DNA of 64,000 nucleotides from Alteromonadaceae bacterium (GCA_013216015.1 JABSOI010000036.1:1-64000), one strand, 5' to 3'; positions 1-8,494 are shown, counted from the first letter of the stretch. Notes: generated by a model not told the origin, from the sequence alone. A program made the numbers and translations.

Positions 1-471
<471 letters not shown>

Positions 472-629
472 ACAACACCCAAGTGGTTTTGTGTGAAGAC
501 TGATAGATAACCGAAAGGTTAATCACGCACTAAAATAGTGTTACTTGAAACCCGTATTTATATCTCGTCGACAACTAATTTGTCGACATGAGTGCATTCG
601 TGCACGTCTTTCCAAGATTGTAACTTTTT

Positions 630-746
630 TGTTTAGCGACAATAGCAACGTAGAACCACCTGAATCCATGCCGAACTCAGAAGTGAAATGCGTTAGCGCC
701 GATGGTAGTGTGGGAGTTCCCATGTGAGAGTAGGACATTGCTAAGC
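630..746 (+). rRNA. rrf: 5S ribosomal RNA
   Basis: Conserved 5S segments are visible, including CATGCCGAACTCAGAAGTGAA and the GCGCCGATGGTAGTGTGGG block. The ends GTTTAG (631-636) and CTAAGC (741-746) pair as the acceptor helix, which fixes the boundaries to within a base or two. Length is about 117 nt. It follows 23S in the same orientation, and the operon terminator begins about 17 bases downstream. Confidence 0.95.
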
Positions 747-762
747 TTCTATTTAGAGAAAG

Positions 763-777
763 CCCGTAGCTTATGCT
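763..777 (+). terminator. Left half of the rRNA operon terminator, split by a transposon
   Basis: The left arm CCCGTAGC and loop are here. The matching right arm GCTGCGGG and the T-run (GCGGGCTTTTTT) lie at 4778-4792, beyond the inserted element. Removing 778-4780 restores the stem CCCGTAGC-TTAT-GCTGCGGG followed by six T residues. A second, intact copy of this terminator is at 4924-4951. The inserted sequence happens to supply a poor substitute arm (CTTAGGGG). Confidence 0.75.
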
Positions 778-802
778 TAGGGGATTACAAAATTAAGGGA
801 TA
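778..802 (+). repeat. Left terminal inverted repeat
   Basis: It begins TAGGGGATTA and matches the inverted right end at about 21 of 25 positions. It directly abuts the 9-bp target duplication GCTTATGCT at 769-777. Confidence 0.75.
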
Positions 803-1096
803 ATAATGTTATCTCTTTTTTTATATCTAAAATATAATTCTATAGTTTTCAGGGTGTTGAAATAACAGGTGAGTTTAGGTAATCATTAGTTCGCATTAAA
901 AACTATCGAAATATTAGTAGCTTACATATTTAGATGTTTTATAAGCTTTTAATATACTATATATTATTATATAATGCATCCATTTCAATAAGTAATCAAT
1001 AAATCATATGACATAAGTGGTAAACATATGTAGTTCTCAGTACAGTCCATATGCCTACTTTTAATGTGTATATTCATTCATGGACATTTCAATTTT

Positions 1097-2209
1097 ATGG
1101 ATAAAGCTAAAACTCACTTTTTTTTGATTGACTCATTTCGCGGTATCGCTAGTGTTTGGATTTTGGTTTTCCATATTATGCCTAGCTATTTACCTGATAT
1201 TAATTGGCTTCTTTCTTTTATCAATTTTGGAAGGATAGGTACTGATTTCTTCTTCGTTGCCTCTGGATATGTCTCTGCGGTAGCTTGTCATAAAGTTATT
1301 TCTAGTGAAAATAGTAATGGTTTCGCATTAAAAAGATTAAAGAAAATATATTCTATATATCTATATAGTTTAATGCTTGCATTCGTTATTGTACCTTTTT
1401 TAATGGGTTGCATTTCTTTTCTTAAAAGCAAAGAGCTTATTTTCGACTTTAATCTTCCAACTATAAATGATTTACTTTTATATATCTCACTTGCCAAAGT
1501 TTTTACAAGTGAGACTTGGGCATTAAATAAAGCATTTGTTGGAGTTAACGGTGTATATTGGTTTATAGCAATAATGGTTCAAATATATATGCTATTGGGA
1601 ATTGCATTAAAGTTTAAGAAAAAGTTCTTCGGTATAGTTTTATCTACATTTTTCTTATCTTTATTGTGCTTGTTTGAAGACTTTAAAAATCTCATACCAA
1701 TAGGGTTATTTTTGCCATCCTTTTCAAAATTCTTTATGGGAATGATACTTTATTTCTTTATTCTGAAAAGGCGTAGATTTAATAACAATATTTTGACTTT
1801 ATTACTTGCTGTTGCTTGCTGTTGCTTATTTGGATTAGTAATTCACCTTCACCTAAATGGCTTTAAAGGAGACAGTTATAGGCTTTTATCGGCACTCACA
1901 GTTAGTTTATTGCTCTATATAATGCATCCAATAGATGGAGTAATCAAAAATAGTCTATTTGGAAAAATCACCTTTTGGCTAGGAAGTTTTTCATATAGTA
2001 CATATTTAAATCATATGATTTTATGGCCCTTTATGTATATGTTTGTTAGTAATTTAATCCCTCTTCCACTATCAGTTTCTGCCCCTATGATATTAGTTCC
2101 ATTAATTATTATATGTTGTTTTATGGCTCATAAACTATTCGATAGCCCTGGTTTAGTTTATTACTTCAAAAAAGTTATAAATATAAAAAGTATTTTATTA
2201 AGAACTTAA
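1097..2209 (+). CDS. Membrane O-acyltransferase (acyltransferase 3 / OafA type), transposon passenger
   Basis: About 370 residues with roughly ten hydrophobic segments, typical of the acyltransferase-3 family that adds acetyl or other acyl groups to surface glycans in the inner membrane. The N-terminus carries DSFRGIASVWILVFH, matching the family's [D]-x-[LF]-RG...[FY]H signature with the conserved His. SGYVSA resembles the usual SGF/Y-x-x motif. The start was placed at the ATG giving MDKAKTHFF; an in-frame ATG 33 bases upstream is less family-like. The gene is very AT-rich. It lies between the element's left repeat and the transposase gene, which it faces convergently, so it looks like cargo. 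Substrate is unknown, though lipopolysaccharide or capsule modification is typical of the family. Confidence 0.8.
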   Translation: MDKAKTHFFLIDSFRGIASVWILVFHIMPSYLPDINWLLSFINFGRIGTDFFFVASGYVSAVACHKVISSENSNGFALKRLKKIYSIYLYSLMLAFVIVPFLMGCISFLKSKELIFDFNLPTINDLLLYISLAKVFTSETWALNKAFVGVNGVYWFIAIMVQIYMLLGIALKFKKKFFGIVLSTFFLSLLCLFEDFKNLIPIGLFLPSFSKFFMGMILYFFILKRRRFNNNILTLLLAVACCCLFGLVIHLHLNGFKGDSYRLLSALTVSLLLYIMHPIDGVIKNSLFGKITFWLGSFSYSTYLNHMILWPFMYMFVSNLIPLPLSVSAPMILVPLIIICCFMAHKLFDSPGLVYYFKKVINIKSILLRT

Positions 2210-2235
2210 CATTTCGGGTTTTAAGTTTACTTCAT

Positions 2236-4567
2236 CTAGAATGATGATTTATTAATAATTAGTTCTCTTGCAGAAGTAAATTCAATTAAATCATAAACAC
2301 TAAAAGCATTTTCAACCAAACCAAGTTTTTGAGCTGGAGTTAATGCTTTTCGATTATAGCCATGTTTAATATTATTCTTTTCATCAGTTAAAACGTAATT
2401 ATGATAAACCCTAAAAATTTCAATTAGCATACAAAGGTGTTTAGGATTATATGGCGCATAACCGCTCCATAATGAATCAGAAGTTTTATTTTCAGATTTA
2501 GATGCTGTTTTTATTGGTCTTTCCATCATATTAATTCTTCGTCTTAACATTAGAAAATAGTTATCTACAGCATGTAGAGAGGCTTGTTCCATTAAATATT
2601 CATCAGGCATAGTAAGGAACTTAACATCTATGTATTTTGCCCTTACAAGCGGTTTAGGTTGCGAAAACCAATCATAATGACCAAGTTCTTCTTCAACATC
2701 ATCAGTAACATGGTTTCTTACTAACATTGCATTTAATTTATGAGTCTTTATTAAATCAACATAAGTTTTAGTCAAAGCCAGTTCAAAACCAATATCATTA
2801 TCCGCAAAAATGGTTATTTTTTTGGCTCGATTAAAGTATGTTTTCAGCAGTTCATAATGAGATAAAGCGGTATACGTCTGATGCAATAAAATATGCTTTG
2901 ATGGTGGTTTTAAGTCACTATCCTCGAAGATACCTTCTTCGGGTAATATATATTGTTGATATCGTCTTTTAAAGGGTTCTTTTTGATACTCACCAATACG
3001 GATAAATTATTTAAATAGTGATTCGTAATTAGAAGTAAAATCAAAATTCAATGTGCTACCAAATACAAAACGAGACCTATTTTCTACTGAACTTATATTA
3101 AGAATTTTTGTTCTTCTGACATCAGCTCTTTGTGTTCAGTTTGCATAAAAGTGTTGTCTATCAGAACTAACTTTTAAGTGCTTATTTTCTAGCTTATGAA
3201 GATTTTGTTTTAACTGGTACTGATCAAATTGAATGCATTGATTATAAAAAAATTCAATTCTTGAATATATAACCGTTGGATTTAATAAAAGCTTATCTCT
3301 AATGCGGTTAATAATCCCTTTGTTAACAAATTCCAGAAAAAGTTGATAATTCACTTGATGATTGGTTTGCCCTTTTTGAGCATCCAAAGGTACAGTAAAT
3401 TTAGTTTTACATGATTTACATTTAAATGTTTGCGAAGATAATTCATTTTTAACTTTATGATTACCATCATTATCAGGGTGGATGATTTGAGGAATATTCT
3501 CATTAACATCAACCGACTTACTGTTCTGGCTATCTAACCAATACAATTCAGGCTTTTCTAAAATACCATACCCATTGTGCTCACAAGTCGGTAAAAGCCT
3601 ATGAAATTTACGCTCTTTATCTCTAGTACGCTTAGTAATTAACCTATAACGCCTACCTTCAGGTATACCTTTACGTTTATTTTCAGCTTGTCCTGAATTT
3701 GGACAACTAGGATCATTTAACTTAAATATATTTAATAATCGTTCTGTTTCTTGGTATGAGGATTTATTACTCAATATATTGGTGGTGTATTTACACAGTT
3801 TACACCTGAGAAGTAAGCTACTTGGTCTATTAGGTCCTCTTTTAATCTGAATGCCGTAATCACCACCAATATTAGTATAGTCACCGTTAGGCTTGAATTT
3901 AGGTTGTTCGGGTGGTTTACCATAATTATTGCAAAGAGGATTTTTACAAAAATTTAACTGAAGCCCTTTATATGCTTTTGGAAATGGAAATTTTTCTTTT
4001 TCTCTTTGTTTGTTTTTATTTGGAACATTTTTAAGTTGTTCTATATTTTTATCATCAAAAGCAATTAGTAGTTTTGCCGTTAATATTGTATCAATTAACG
4101 CACCATGTATTTTTCTTTCAGATGTATCAATACGATGGATACTACATGCAGAATCTAAATTTATTTTCCTTCCAAGGCGATTAGATACCTCATTAAGCAA
4201 GCATCTATTTTTAAATGCTTCACTAAATCTTAAAGTGTGACCAGATAATACAGATTCATGATCTAAGAATCTTAAATCAAAATCCTTATTATAAAAAATA
4301 AGGGTAGCATCTCCGATAAAGGAAAGAATATCATCAAAAACTTCAGCAAATAGTGGTTTTATCTGTTAAATAGTCATCTTTTATTTGGTGGGTTTTAAAA
4401 GCACCTTTCGTACTCTTTTTGCCTTGAGGATTTAAATAAGTCTGAAACTGCTTACCAGTAATAACATAATCAACAACTTCAACTAAGGCTATTTCAATAA
4501 CTCTGTGATTACCACGATATGGGTTATAACCCGTAGTTTCGGTATCTATAACTACATATCTATTCAT
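2236..4567 (-). pseudogene. Decayed DnaQ-like exonuclease / zinc-ribbon / transposase fusion
   Basis: One ancestral ORF of about 775 codons, now broken. From the minus-strand start at 4567 (GGAG ribosome site) it opens with VVIDTETTG, the ExoI motif of DEDD exonucleases. One extra base in the A-run near 4360 shifts the frame; the other frame continues FIGDATLIFYNKDFDL (ExoII-like) and HGALIDTILTAKLL (ExoIII-like). Then come several Cys pairs (CKNPLCNNYG, CKLCKY, CKSCK) forming zinc ribbons. A TGA at 3136-3138 falls after SDRQHFYAN, where Trp is likely (one base from TGG), and a TAA follows at 3007-3009. The frame then runs on through IFADNDIGFE to 2236. The C-terminal part resembles DDE transposases with IS1-like zinc ribbons; this is inferred from layout. 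An exonuclease fused to a transposase is unusual. Confidence 0.7.
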
Positions 4568-4730
4568 GGTAATCTCCAATTGGGACAACATGATTATATT
4601 ATAGTATATTTATATCGCACAAAGTCGATTTGGCTTATGCTTCTGTTATTTAATGAGTTTCTCATACGAACCAATGATTTTTAACGGATTTGTTAATGGT
4701 AAGCTGTTGAATTTTAGTGACACAAATAAG

Positions 4731-4754
4731 AAAGGACACTAAAAAGTGTCCTTT
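4731..4754. repeat. Perfect subterminal hairpin at transposon right end
   Basis: AAAGGACACT and AGTGTCCTTT pair perfectly around an AAAA loop. It lies 17 bases inside the right end and has no partner at the left end. It could be a terminator for transcripts entering from either side or a transposase recognition structure. Confidence 0.6.
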
Positions 4755-4771
4755 AATATTTTAATCCCCTA
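4747..4771 (-). repeat. Right terminal inverted repeat
   Basis: The reverse complement reads TAGGGGATTAAAATATTAAA, matching the left end. It abuts the second copy of the 9-bp duplication (4772-4780). Confidence 0.75.
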
Positions 4772-4817
4772 GCTTATGCTGCGGGCTTTTTTGCATTTGT
4801 GATTTTCACAAATAAAA

Positions 4818-4911
4818 GAAATGAAACGTAGTTGCGCCGGTGGTAAAGAGCGTGTGGCTTTTCTTATATGAGAAGGTCTCTTTTATGTGAGAGTAGGACA
4901 TTGCCAGGCTT
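4818..4911 (+). pseudogene. 5S rRNA remnant (3' part of a second 5S copy)
   Basis: GAAATGAAACG, GCGCCGGTGGTA and then ATGTGAGAGTAGGACATTGC match the 3' two thirds of the 5S gene at 630-746. About 20 extra bases interrupt the middle and the 5' part is missing. The downstream bases TTCTATTTAGAGATAGCCCGTAG repeat those behind the intact 5S (748-770), so 5S plus terminator was duplicated in tandem and one copy then decayed. Confidence 0.75.
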
Positions 4912-4923
4912 CTATTTAGAGAT

Positions 4924-4951
4924 AGCCCGTAGTTTATGCTACGGGATTTTT
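4924..4951 (+). terminator. Intact rRNA-type Rho-independent terminator
   Basis: CCCGTAG and CTACGGG form a perfect stem with loop TTTATG, followed by ATTTTT. It is the duplicate of the terminator that was split by the transposon at 778, and probably now ends the rRNA operon or read-through from the element. Confidence 0.75.
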
Positions 4952-4994
4952 GCATTTATGTTTCTGATAAATTATAAATTGAAGCTATGAAATA

Positions 4995-5094
4995 GGTAGG
5001 ATGTGTTTAACCCATTACATTTAGCGATCACCTAGCCACTTGATAAATCGATATTTTGATGGGTTACGCGCCTACGGCTAACCCATCCTACGCA
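4995..5094. repeat. REPIN-like inverted repeat, copy 1
   Basis: Two inverted arms (GTAGGATGTGTTTAACCCAT at left, ATGGGTTACGCG...CTAACCCATCCTAC at right) flank about 45 bases. The left arm has decayed. It is duplicated with its flanks as copy 2 at 5175-5284. Confidence 0.75.
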
Positions 5095-5174
5095 ATAATT
5101 TTCAATGTTTAAACGTCGACAATGTTTTTAGCTGACATGCAAAGCTAATACAGATTCTCACAATCTATGAAACA

Positions 5175-5284
5175 GGTAGGATGGGTTAGCCGAAGGCGTA
5201 ACCCATGATGTTGGATGATCACAAAACCATTTGATAAATTGCTATTTTGATGGGTTACGCGCCTACGGCTAATCCATCCTACGC
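5175..5284. repeat. REPIN-like inverted repeat, copy 2
   Basis: GTAGGATGGGTTAGCC at left and the inverse GGCTAATCCATCCTAC at right, each with an internal GGCGTAACCCAT-type segment. Flanking text (CTATGAAAYAGGTAGG left, ACGCAATAA right) is shared with copy 1, so a unit of about 175 bases was tandemly duplicated. Confidence 0.8.
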
Positions 5285-5310
5285 AATAAAATTTTAACGT
5301 TTAAATCGTT

Positions 5311-5735
5311 TATAGTCTTTTTGGGCCGGGTTTCTGCCGATTTTACATCTGTGATTTAAAAAAATCAAAAGCGAAAAATAGATATATCGTTGCTAAAAAG
5401 TTTGTGTTTTATCATGAAAATCATAATTTTATTGCGCATTCCCAATTTATTTTCTCTTAAAATTAAAAATTAGGCATAAAAATTAGGCCACCCAACATAA
5501 AAAATCTTAATTGGTCAAGTCACTTGTCTAATGATACTTTTGATTAAGCTGTAAATTTTCTCTTTAAAAAATGGGCTAATCAGGCCTACAATTATTGATT
5601 ATTAAATAATTAAGGATGGATGGCAGGGTAAAATCAGGGTAAAATTCAATATAAAAAAGCACATCTTAATCAACCTAAATAAATATAAAAAACAACCTAA
5701 GCCCCCCAAAATCAAAATTATCAAAGGTAACCTAA
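5311..5735. other. Gene-free AT-rich stretch
   Basis: No ORF, RNA or convincing terminator was recognised. The only structure seen is the short direct repeat GGGTAAAAT at about 5626 and 5638. The upstream region of the small secreted-protein gene at 5736 lies at its right end. Confidence 0.5.
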
Positions 5736-6092
5736 ATGTACAAATTTTTACTTTTTTCATTCTTTTTTTCTTCACTTTCATTTGGAGGTACTATTCAGTG
5801 CGGTGGTACTGTTGAAAAATTAGGTTTGCATGCCTCAGACAAAATACTGCTTAAATTAAGCAGCATGAATGCTAAAGTTTTTATATGCTCTACAAATTCA
5901 GAATGGACAGTTTCTGGTACTGGTCATAAAACGAGTGCTGAAACCTGCAAAGCAATGCTTTCTATGTTGATGCATGCTAAAGCGACTAAAGCTGATATGG
6001 GCAGTGTTTGGTTTGATGGGGATGATGTTCCTGAAAGCTGTGATAGTTGGGGTAATTGGAAAAATACAAATATCAGACATTTTATGTATTGA
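5736..6092 (+). CDS. Small secreted protein, cysteine-rich
   Basis: 118 residues with an N-terminal signal peptide (KFLLFSFFFSSLSFGG, probable cleavage near residue 18) and Cys residues at CGG, FICST, ETCKAM and ESCDSW that could form disulfides. It therefore probably acts in the periplasm or outside. I recall a family of small Alteromonadales-type proteins with FIC...EWTVSGTG...SCDSW blocks but know no function. It is the first and only undamaged-looking gene of its exact type in a run of four small secreted proteins on the plus strand. The ribosome site is weak (AAAGG). Confidence 0.7.
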   Translation: MYKFLLFSFFFSSLSFGGTIQCGGTVEKLGLHASDKILLKLSSMNAKVFICSTNSEWTVSGTGHKTSAETCKAMLSMLMHAKATKADMGSVWFDGDDVPESCDSWGNWKNTNIRHFMY

Positions 6093-6213
6093 GGTTATAA
6101 GAAATCAAAATCAAAATACCAACAAAATACCCAGACATCCAGAGTTAAAAATCTACAACAACAATCATCCAATGCAGGATAATAACGACATTGGAATTTA
6201 AAAAGAGCAATCT

Positions 6214-6534
6214 ATGTAAAAACTAAATATGATTATTACAGCAATGTTGCTTATTTCTTTTAGTGTATATGCGTATGACGGTTGGTCAGGTAAAAATAAA
6301 GTGGCAAGTATTAGAGTTTATTCGTCCACAGGAGTATTAATCACAATGCCCGGTGCCAGTAAGCCTAAAGGCTGTAGTGATACAACTTATATCATGCTTG
6401 CTAACGCCGATACCGAGAGTGGTAAAAGATAATACTCAGCATTATTAAGCGCTTATTTTGCAGGTAAAAGTGTTAATTTGGCTTTAACAGGCTGCTCTGG
6501 TGGTGGTACAAATGGCTGGCCACTTATTGAGTAA
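6214..6534 (+). pseudogene. Small secreted protein gene with two stop codons
   Basis: From the ATG at 6214 the second codon is TAA where Lys (AAA) would give a normal MKKLN start. The frame then reads a clean signal peptide (ITAMLLISFSVYA) and a mature part beginning YDGWSGKNKVASIRVYSS. A TAA at 6430-6432 interrupts after GKR, yet the same frame continues SALLSAYFAGKSVNLALTGC to a stop at 6532. Layout (WxG, VxxIRVY, one Cys near the middle, a SALLxAxxxGK block and a last Cys) matches the neighbours at 6706 and 7241. A shortened protein might still be made from the internal ATG at 6229. Confidence 0.65.
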
Positions 6535-6558
6535 GTTTGGCTTAGTTAAATAGGTCAT

Positions 6559-6588
6559 AAGGTGTAAGATATCACCCAGACACCTTTT
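6559..6588 (+). terminator. Probable terminator
   Basis: AAGGTGT pairs with ACACCTT around a 14-base loop and runs into TTTT. It lies just after the pseudogene at 6214-6534. The phrase ACCCAGACA in the loop also occurs after the genes at 5736 and 6706, suggesting duplicated gene ends. Confidence 0.4.
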
Positions 6589-6705
6589 GTCTACCATTTT
6601 GATGCGTCACCTTTTTTTAAATTATCGGCTTAATCCGATTTTATTGGTTTAATTTCATTCCGAAACTTGAGATAATCAGTTTCTCAATATCATTAGGTAA
6701 TAAAC

Positions 6706-7054
6706 ATGAAACTTTGTTAGGTTATTTTTGTTGATCATTTGTTTTTCAACAATGCATTCAAATGCGGAAAATGCCGCAGCTACATGGACAGGGCTTAAAA
6801 ACTTAGTTTCAGTTCAAGTGGTCCAGAATGGAGGGCTTGTTATTTTCTTCGATTCAGAAGTCAACTCGGTATGTACAAAAGCTTCGACTAAGTCTGTATA
6901 TATAATGTCAGGCTATCAAAGTGTAACAATAGATGGGGTTAAATCCTTTCTTTTTACATCATTAACAGCATTATCAACAGGTATACAAGTTACTGTTTTA
7001 TATGATGACACTACCTCACATTGCTGGGGGAAGTACCTTGAAATATTCAAGTAA
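6706..7054 (+). pseudogene. Small secreted protein, start disrupted by a frameshift
   Basis: The ATG at 6706 is followed after four codons by TAG. Dropping one A of its AAA gives MNFVRLFLLIICFST, a good signal peptide in frame with the downstream ORF. That ORF runs from a TTG at 6728 to 7054 and encodes about 100 residues (WTGLKNLVSVQVVQNGG, Cys at NSVCTK and SHCWG). A TTG start might still yield protein with a shortened signal. It is a paralogue in layout of the genes at 6214 and 7241. Confidence 0.6.
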
Positions 7055-7106
7055 TAATAATCATAAGGGGTCAGCCATAATATAACCCAGACAGTAAAAG
7101 TTAAAA

Positions 7107-7226
7107 ATTACTGACTGTTTTAATTTAAACTATGTTGGTTTTACTACGCGTCAATTAAGAAAGAAGCTGGATAAAGTTAATTTTTTTAAAAAGAAAATTG
7201 ATGGTTTAACTAAAAGTGTTAACTAA
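7107..7226 (+). other. ORF remnant without start
   Basis: The frame is open from about 7107 to a TAA at 7224 and reads NYVGFTTRQLRKKLDK then a Lys-rich end (FFKKKIDGLTKSVN). It looks like the C-terminus of a lost gene, being helical and basic, but no start or family was recognised. Coding status is uncertain. Confidence 0.25.
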
Positions 7227-7240
7227 ACTTGGACACAAAA

Positions 7241-7615
7241 ATGAAACTTTTAAAATATATAATGCTATTAACTCTTTTTCTCACTGGAATATCGAATGCT
7301 GCATGTCTTGAAGGGTTATCCGGTTCTGATAGTATCAACTCAAAAATTAGAGGGTTTTACATAAACCCAACTAATACGCAGTATGTGATTTTGGATAAGG
7401 CAAATTGCAGTGCTTTTGGAGGCAATACAGCGTTGGCAAATGGTACAATTACTCATTATTATCTTGAATTTGATAGTACAAATACCTTTTTAGCCTCTTC
7501 GTTACTAACGGCATACGCAAAAGGTGAGTTAGTAGAGTTTCGTGTAGGTGGTATTACGGGGAGTTATAATAAGATTGCATACATAATACTACCGGCTGGT
7601 TCCAGAGTTCAATAG
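7241..7615 (+). CDS. Small secreted protein
   Basis: 124 residues from the ATG at 7241 (a TTG four codons upstream is in frame but unlikely). The signal peptide is KLLKYIMLLTLFLTGISNA, cleaved before ACLEGLSG. The mature part is about 100 residues with two Cys (ACLEG, NCSAFGG) and the block SLLTAYAKGELVEFRVGG, matching SALLSAYFAGKSVNLALTG of the pseudogene at 6214. Small periplasmic protein of unknown role, possibly related to DUF5992-type families (recalled, not checked). It is the only paralogue of this subgroup here with an undamaged reading frame. Confidence 0.7.
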   Translation: MKLLKYIMLLTLFLTGISNAACLEGLSGSDSINSKIRGFYINPTNTQYVILDKANCSAFGGNTALANGTITHYYLEFDSTNTFLASSLLTAYAKGELVEFRVGGITGSYNKIAYIILPAGSRVQ

Positions 7616-7618
7616 CAG

Positions 7619-7648
7619 TGCGCATTAACTAGTGCACATTAACTAGTT
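7619..7648. repeat. Short tandem duplication
   Basis: TGCGCATTAACTAG is followed directly by TGCACATTAACTAG. It sits between the last small secreted gene and the parA pseudogene. Confidence 0.6.
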
Positions 7649-7716
7649 ATCCAGAAACTAATGTCTACTGCGGACGTGTACTATTGGTTCTGGTTTAAAA
7701 CTAAAATGGGGTTAAA

Positions 7717-7993
7717 ATGATTATACTTGTAGGGGGGGAAAGGGTGGTCCTGGTAAATCCACAATAGCCCAAAATTTAGCGGCTTACTTCGTCATAGAGC
7801 GCAATCTAGACGTTATTCTAATCTAATAGCGGATAGAGGGGTAAACCAGCTATTAGAAACACTAGCCAACGAAGAAGGAATTTGGGAAAAAACATCTCTT
7901 CTATTTAAAAATATTTTAGTAGTAACTTTGAAGCATACATGGCCAACAGAAGCTGAGTTTTCAACAAGTATTCAATCAAAAATCATGAGGTAA
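7717..7993 (+). pseudogene. ParA/MinD-type partition ATPase pseudogene
   Basis: From ATG 7717 the frame gives MIILVGG and then must shift by one base within the run of seven G. The continuing frame reads EKGGPGKSTIAQNLAAY, the deviant Walker A of ParA family ATPases (KGGxGKS), followed by ERNLDVILI and stops. Only about 35 N-terminal residues are recognisable, and the rest to about 7990 has stops in every frame I read. ParA genes belong to plasmids, integrative elements or chromosome partition loci, so this is probably the relic of an integrated element next to tRNA-Arg. Confidence 0.6.
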
Positions 7994-8300
7994 TACCTTA
8001 TTCAGTTCTTTACACTAGTACAAAATAGCAATATTCTAGTCTGTAACAATAATTTGAATATAGTCGAAGTCAATAATTTCTTAAAATGACTCCTTAATAC
8101 AAGATTTAACCTCAAACGAAAGTATCCACACGGCATTCCTGACAAATAACAAAAATATTAAACGAGATGATTATAACAAGTTAAGTAACATTTAAATTTT
8201 ACCTTTGAAACGACTTCATTTATAGAATCAAAAAGTGCTACATATAAATTTAAAATATCTTTTTATTTTTGAATGGTTTGTTGTAAGGTTTTGATTTGAA
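7994..8300. other. Gene-free stretch between parA relic and tRNA-Arg
   Basis: No intact ORF was recognised. Short fragments such as a frame reading FLTNNKNIKRDDYNKLSN near 8130-8195 look like more decayed element DNA. The 3' end of tRNA-Arg faces this region, which is where integrating elements usually sit, but no second copy of the tRNA end was seen in the window. Confidence 0.4.
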
Positions 8301-8377
8301 TGGCCCACCCTGCAGGAGTCGAACCTGCGACCTTCGCCTCCGGAGGGCGACGCTCTATCCAGCTGAGCTAAGGGTGG
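8301..8377 (-). tRNA. tRNA-Arg (anticodon CCG)
   Basis: The reverse complement folds as a complete cloverleaf: acceptor CCACCCT/AGGGTGG, D arm GCTC-AGCTGGATA-GAGC, anticodon stem TCGCC/GGCGA with loop CTCCGGA (anticodon CCG, reading CGG), T arm GCAGG-TTCGACT-CCTGC and encoded CCA. Length is 77 nt including CCA. Confidence 0.96.
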
Positions 8378-8494
8378 AGTGTTATTGCTTATTGCAAGGT
8401 AACAGCGCGCAAATACTATAGTTTCCCAGTTTAATTGTCTAGTAGAAACCTTCTTTGAGAACAATATTTTTTTGGTCAATGCAATGTTGTTTGA

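Larger units (their letters stand above)
778..4771. mobile_element. Transposon of about 4.0 kb in the rRNA terminator, with passenger acyltransferase and decayed transposase
   Basis: The left end TAGGGGATTACAAAATTAAG (778) and the reverse complement of the right end TAGGGGATTAAAATATTAAA (4771) form terminal inverted repeats, about 21 of 25 positions identical. The element is flanked on both sides by the perfect 9-bp direct repeat GCTTATGCT (769-777 and 4772-4780), a classic target-site duplication. Inside are a convergent passenger O-acyltransferase (plus) and a large decayed exonuclease/zinc-ribbon/transposase gene (minus). The 9-bp duplication and zinc-ribbon transposase recall the IS1 superfamily, but I cannot assign a family. 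The transposase carries three inactivating changes, so this copy is probably immobile by itself. Confidence 0.8.

Noticed and set aside
541-738. ORFs on both strands over the 23S-5S spacer and 5S
   Set aside because: They overlap the 5S gene and arise from RNA sequence, with no protein-like features.
4350-4365. Programmed frameshift in the exonuclease-transposase gene
   Set aside because: The A-run is only four bases, and two further nonsense codons downstream point to simple decay.
5736-7615. Array of small same-strand genes as integron cassettes
   Set aside because: No attC-type sites (paired RYYYAAC/GTTRRRY with a long imperfect palindrome) and no integrase gene were seen between them. 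Paralogy and shared gene ends explain the array better.
8228-8479. 83-codon minus-strand ORF across tRNA-Arg
   Set aside because: It reads through the tRNA gene on the same strand; the LAQLDRASPSGGEGRRFDSC type of translation is a well-known tRNA artefact.
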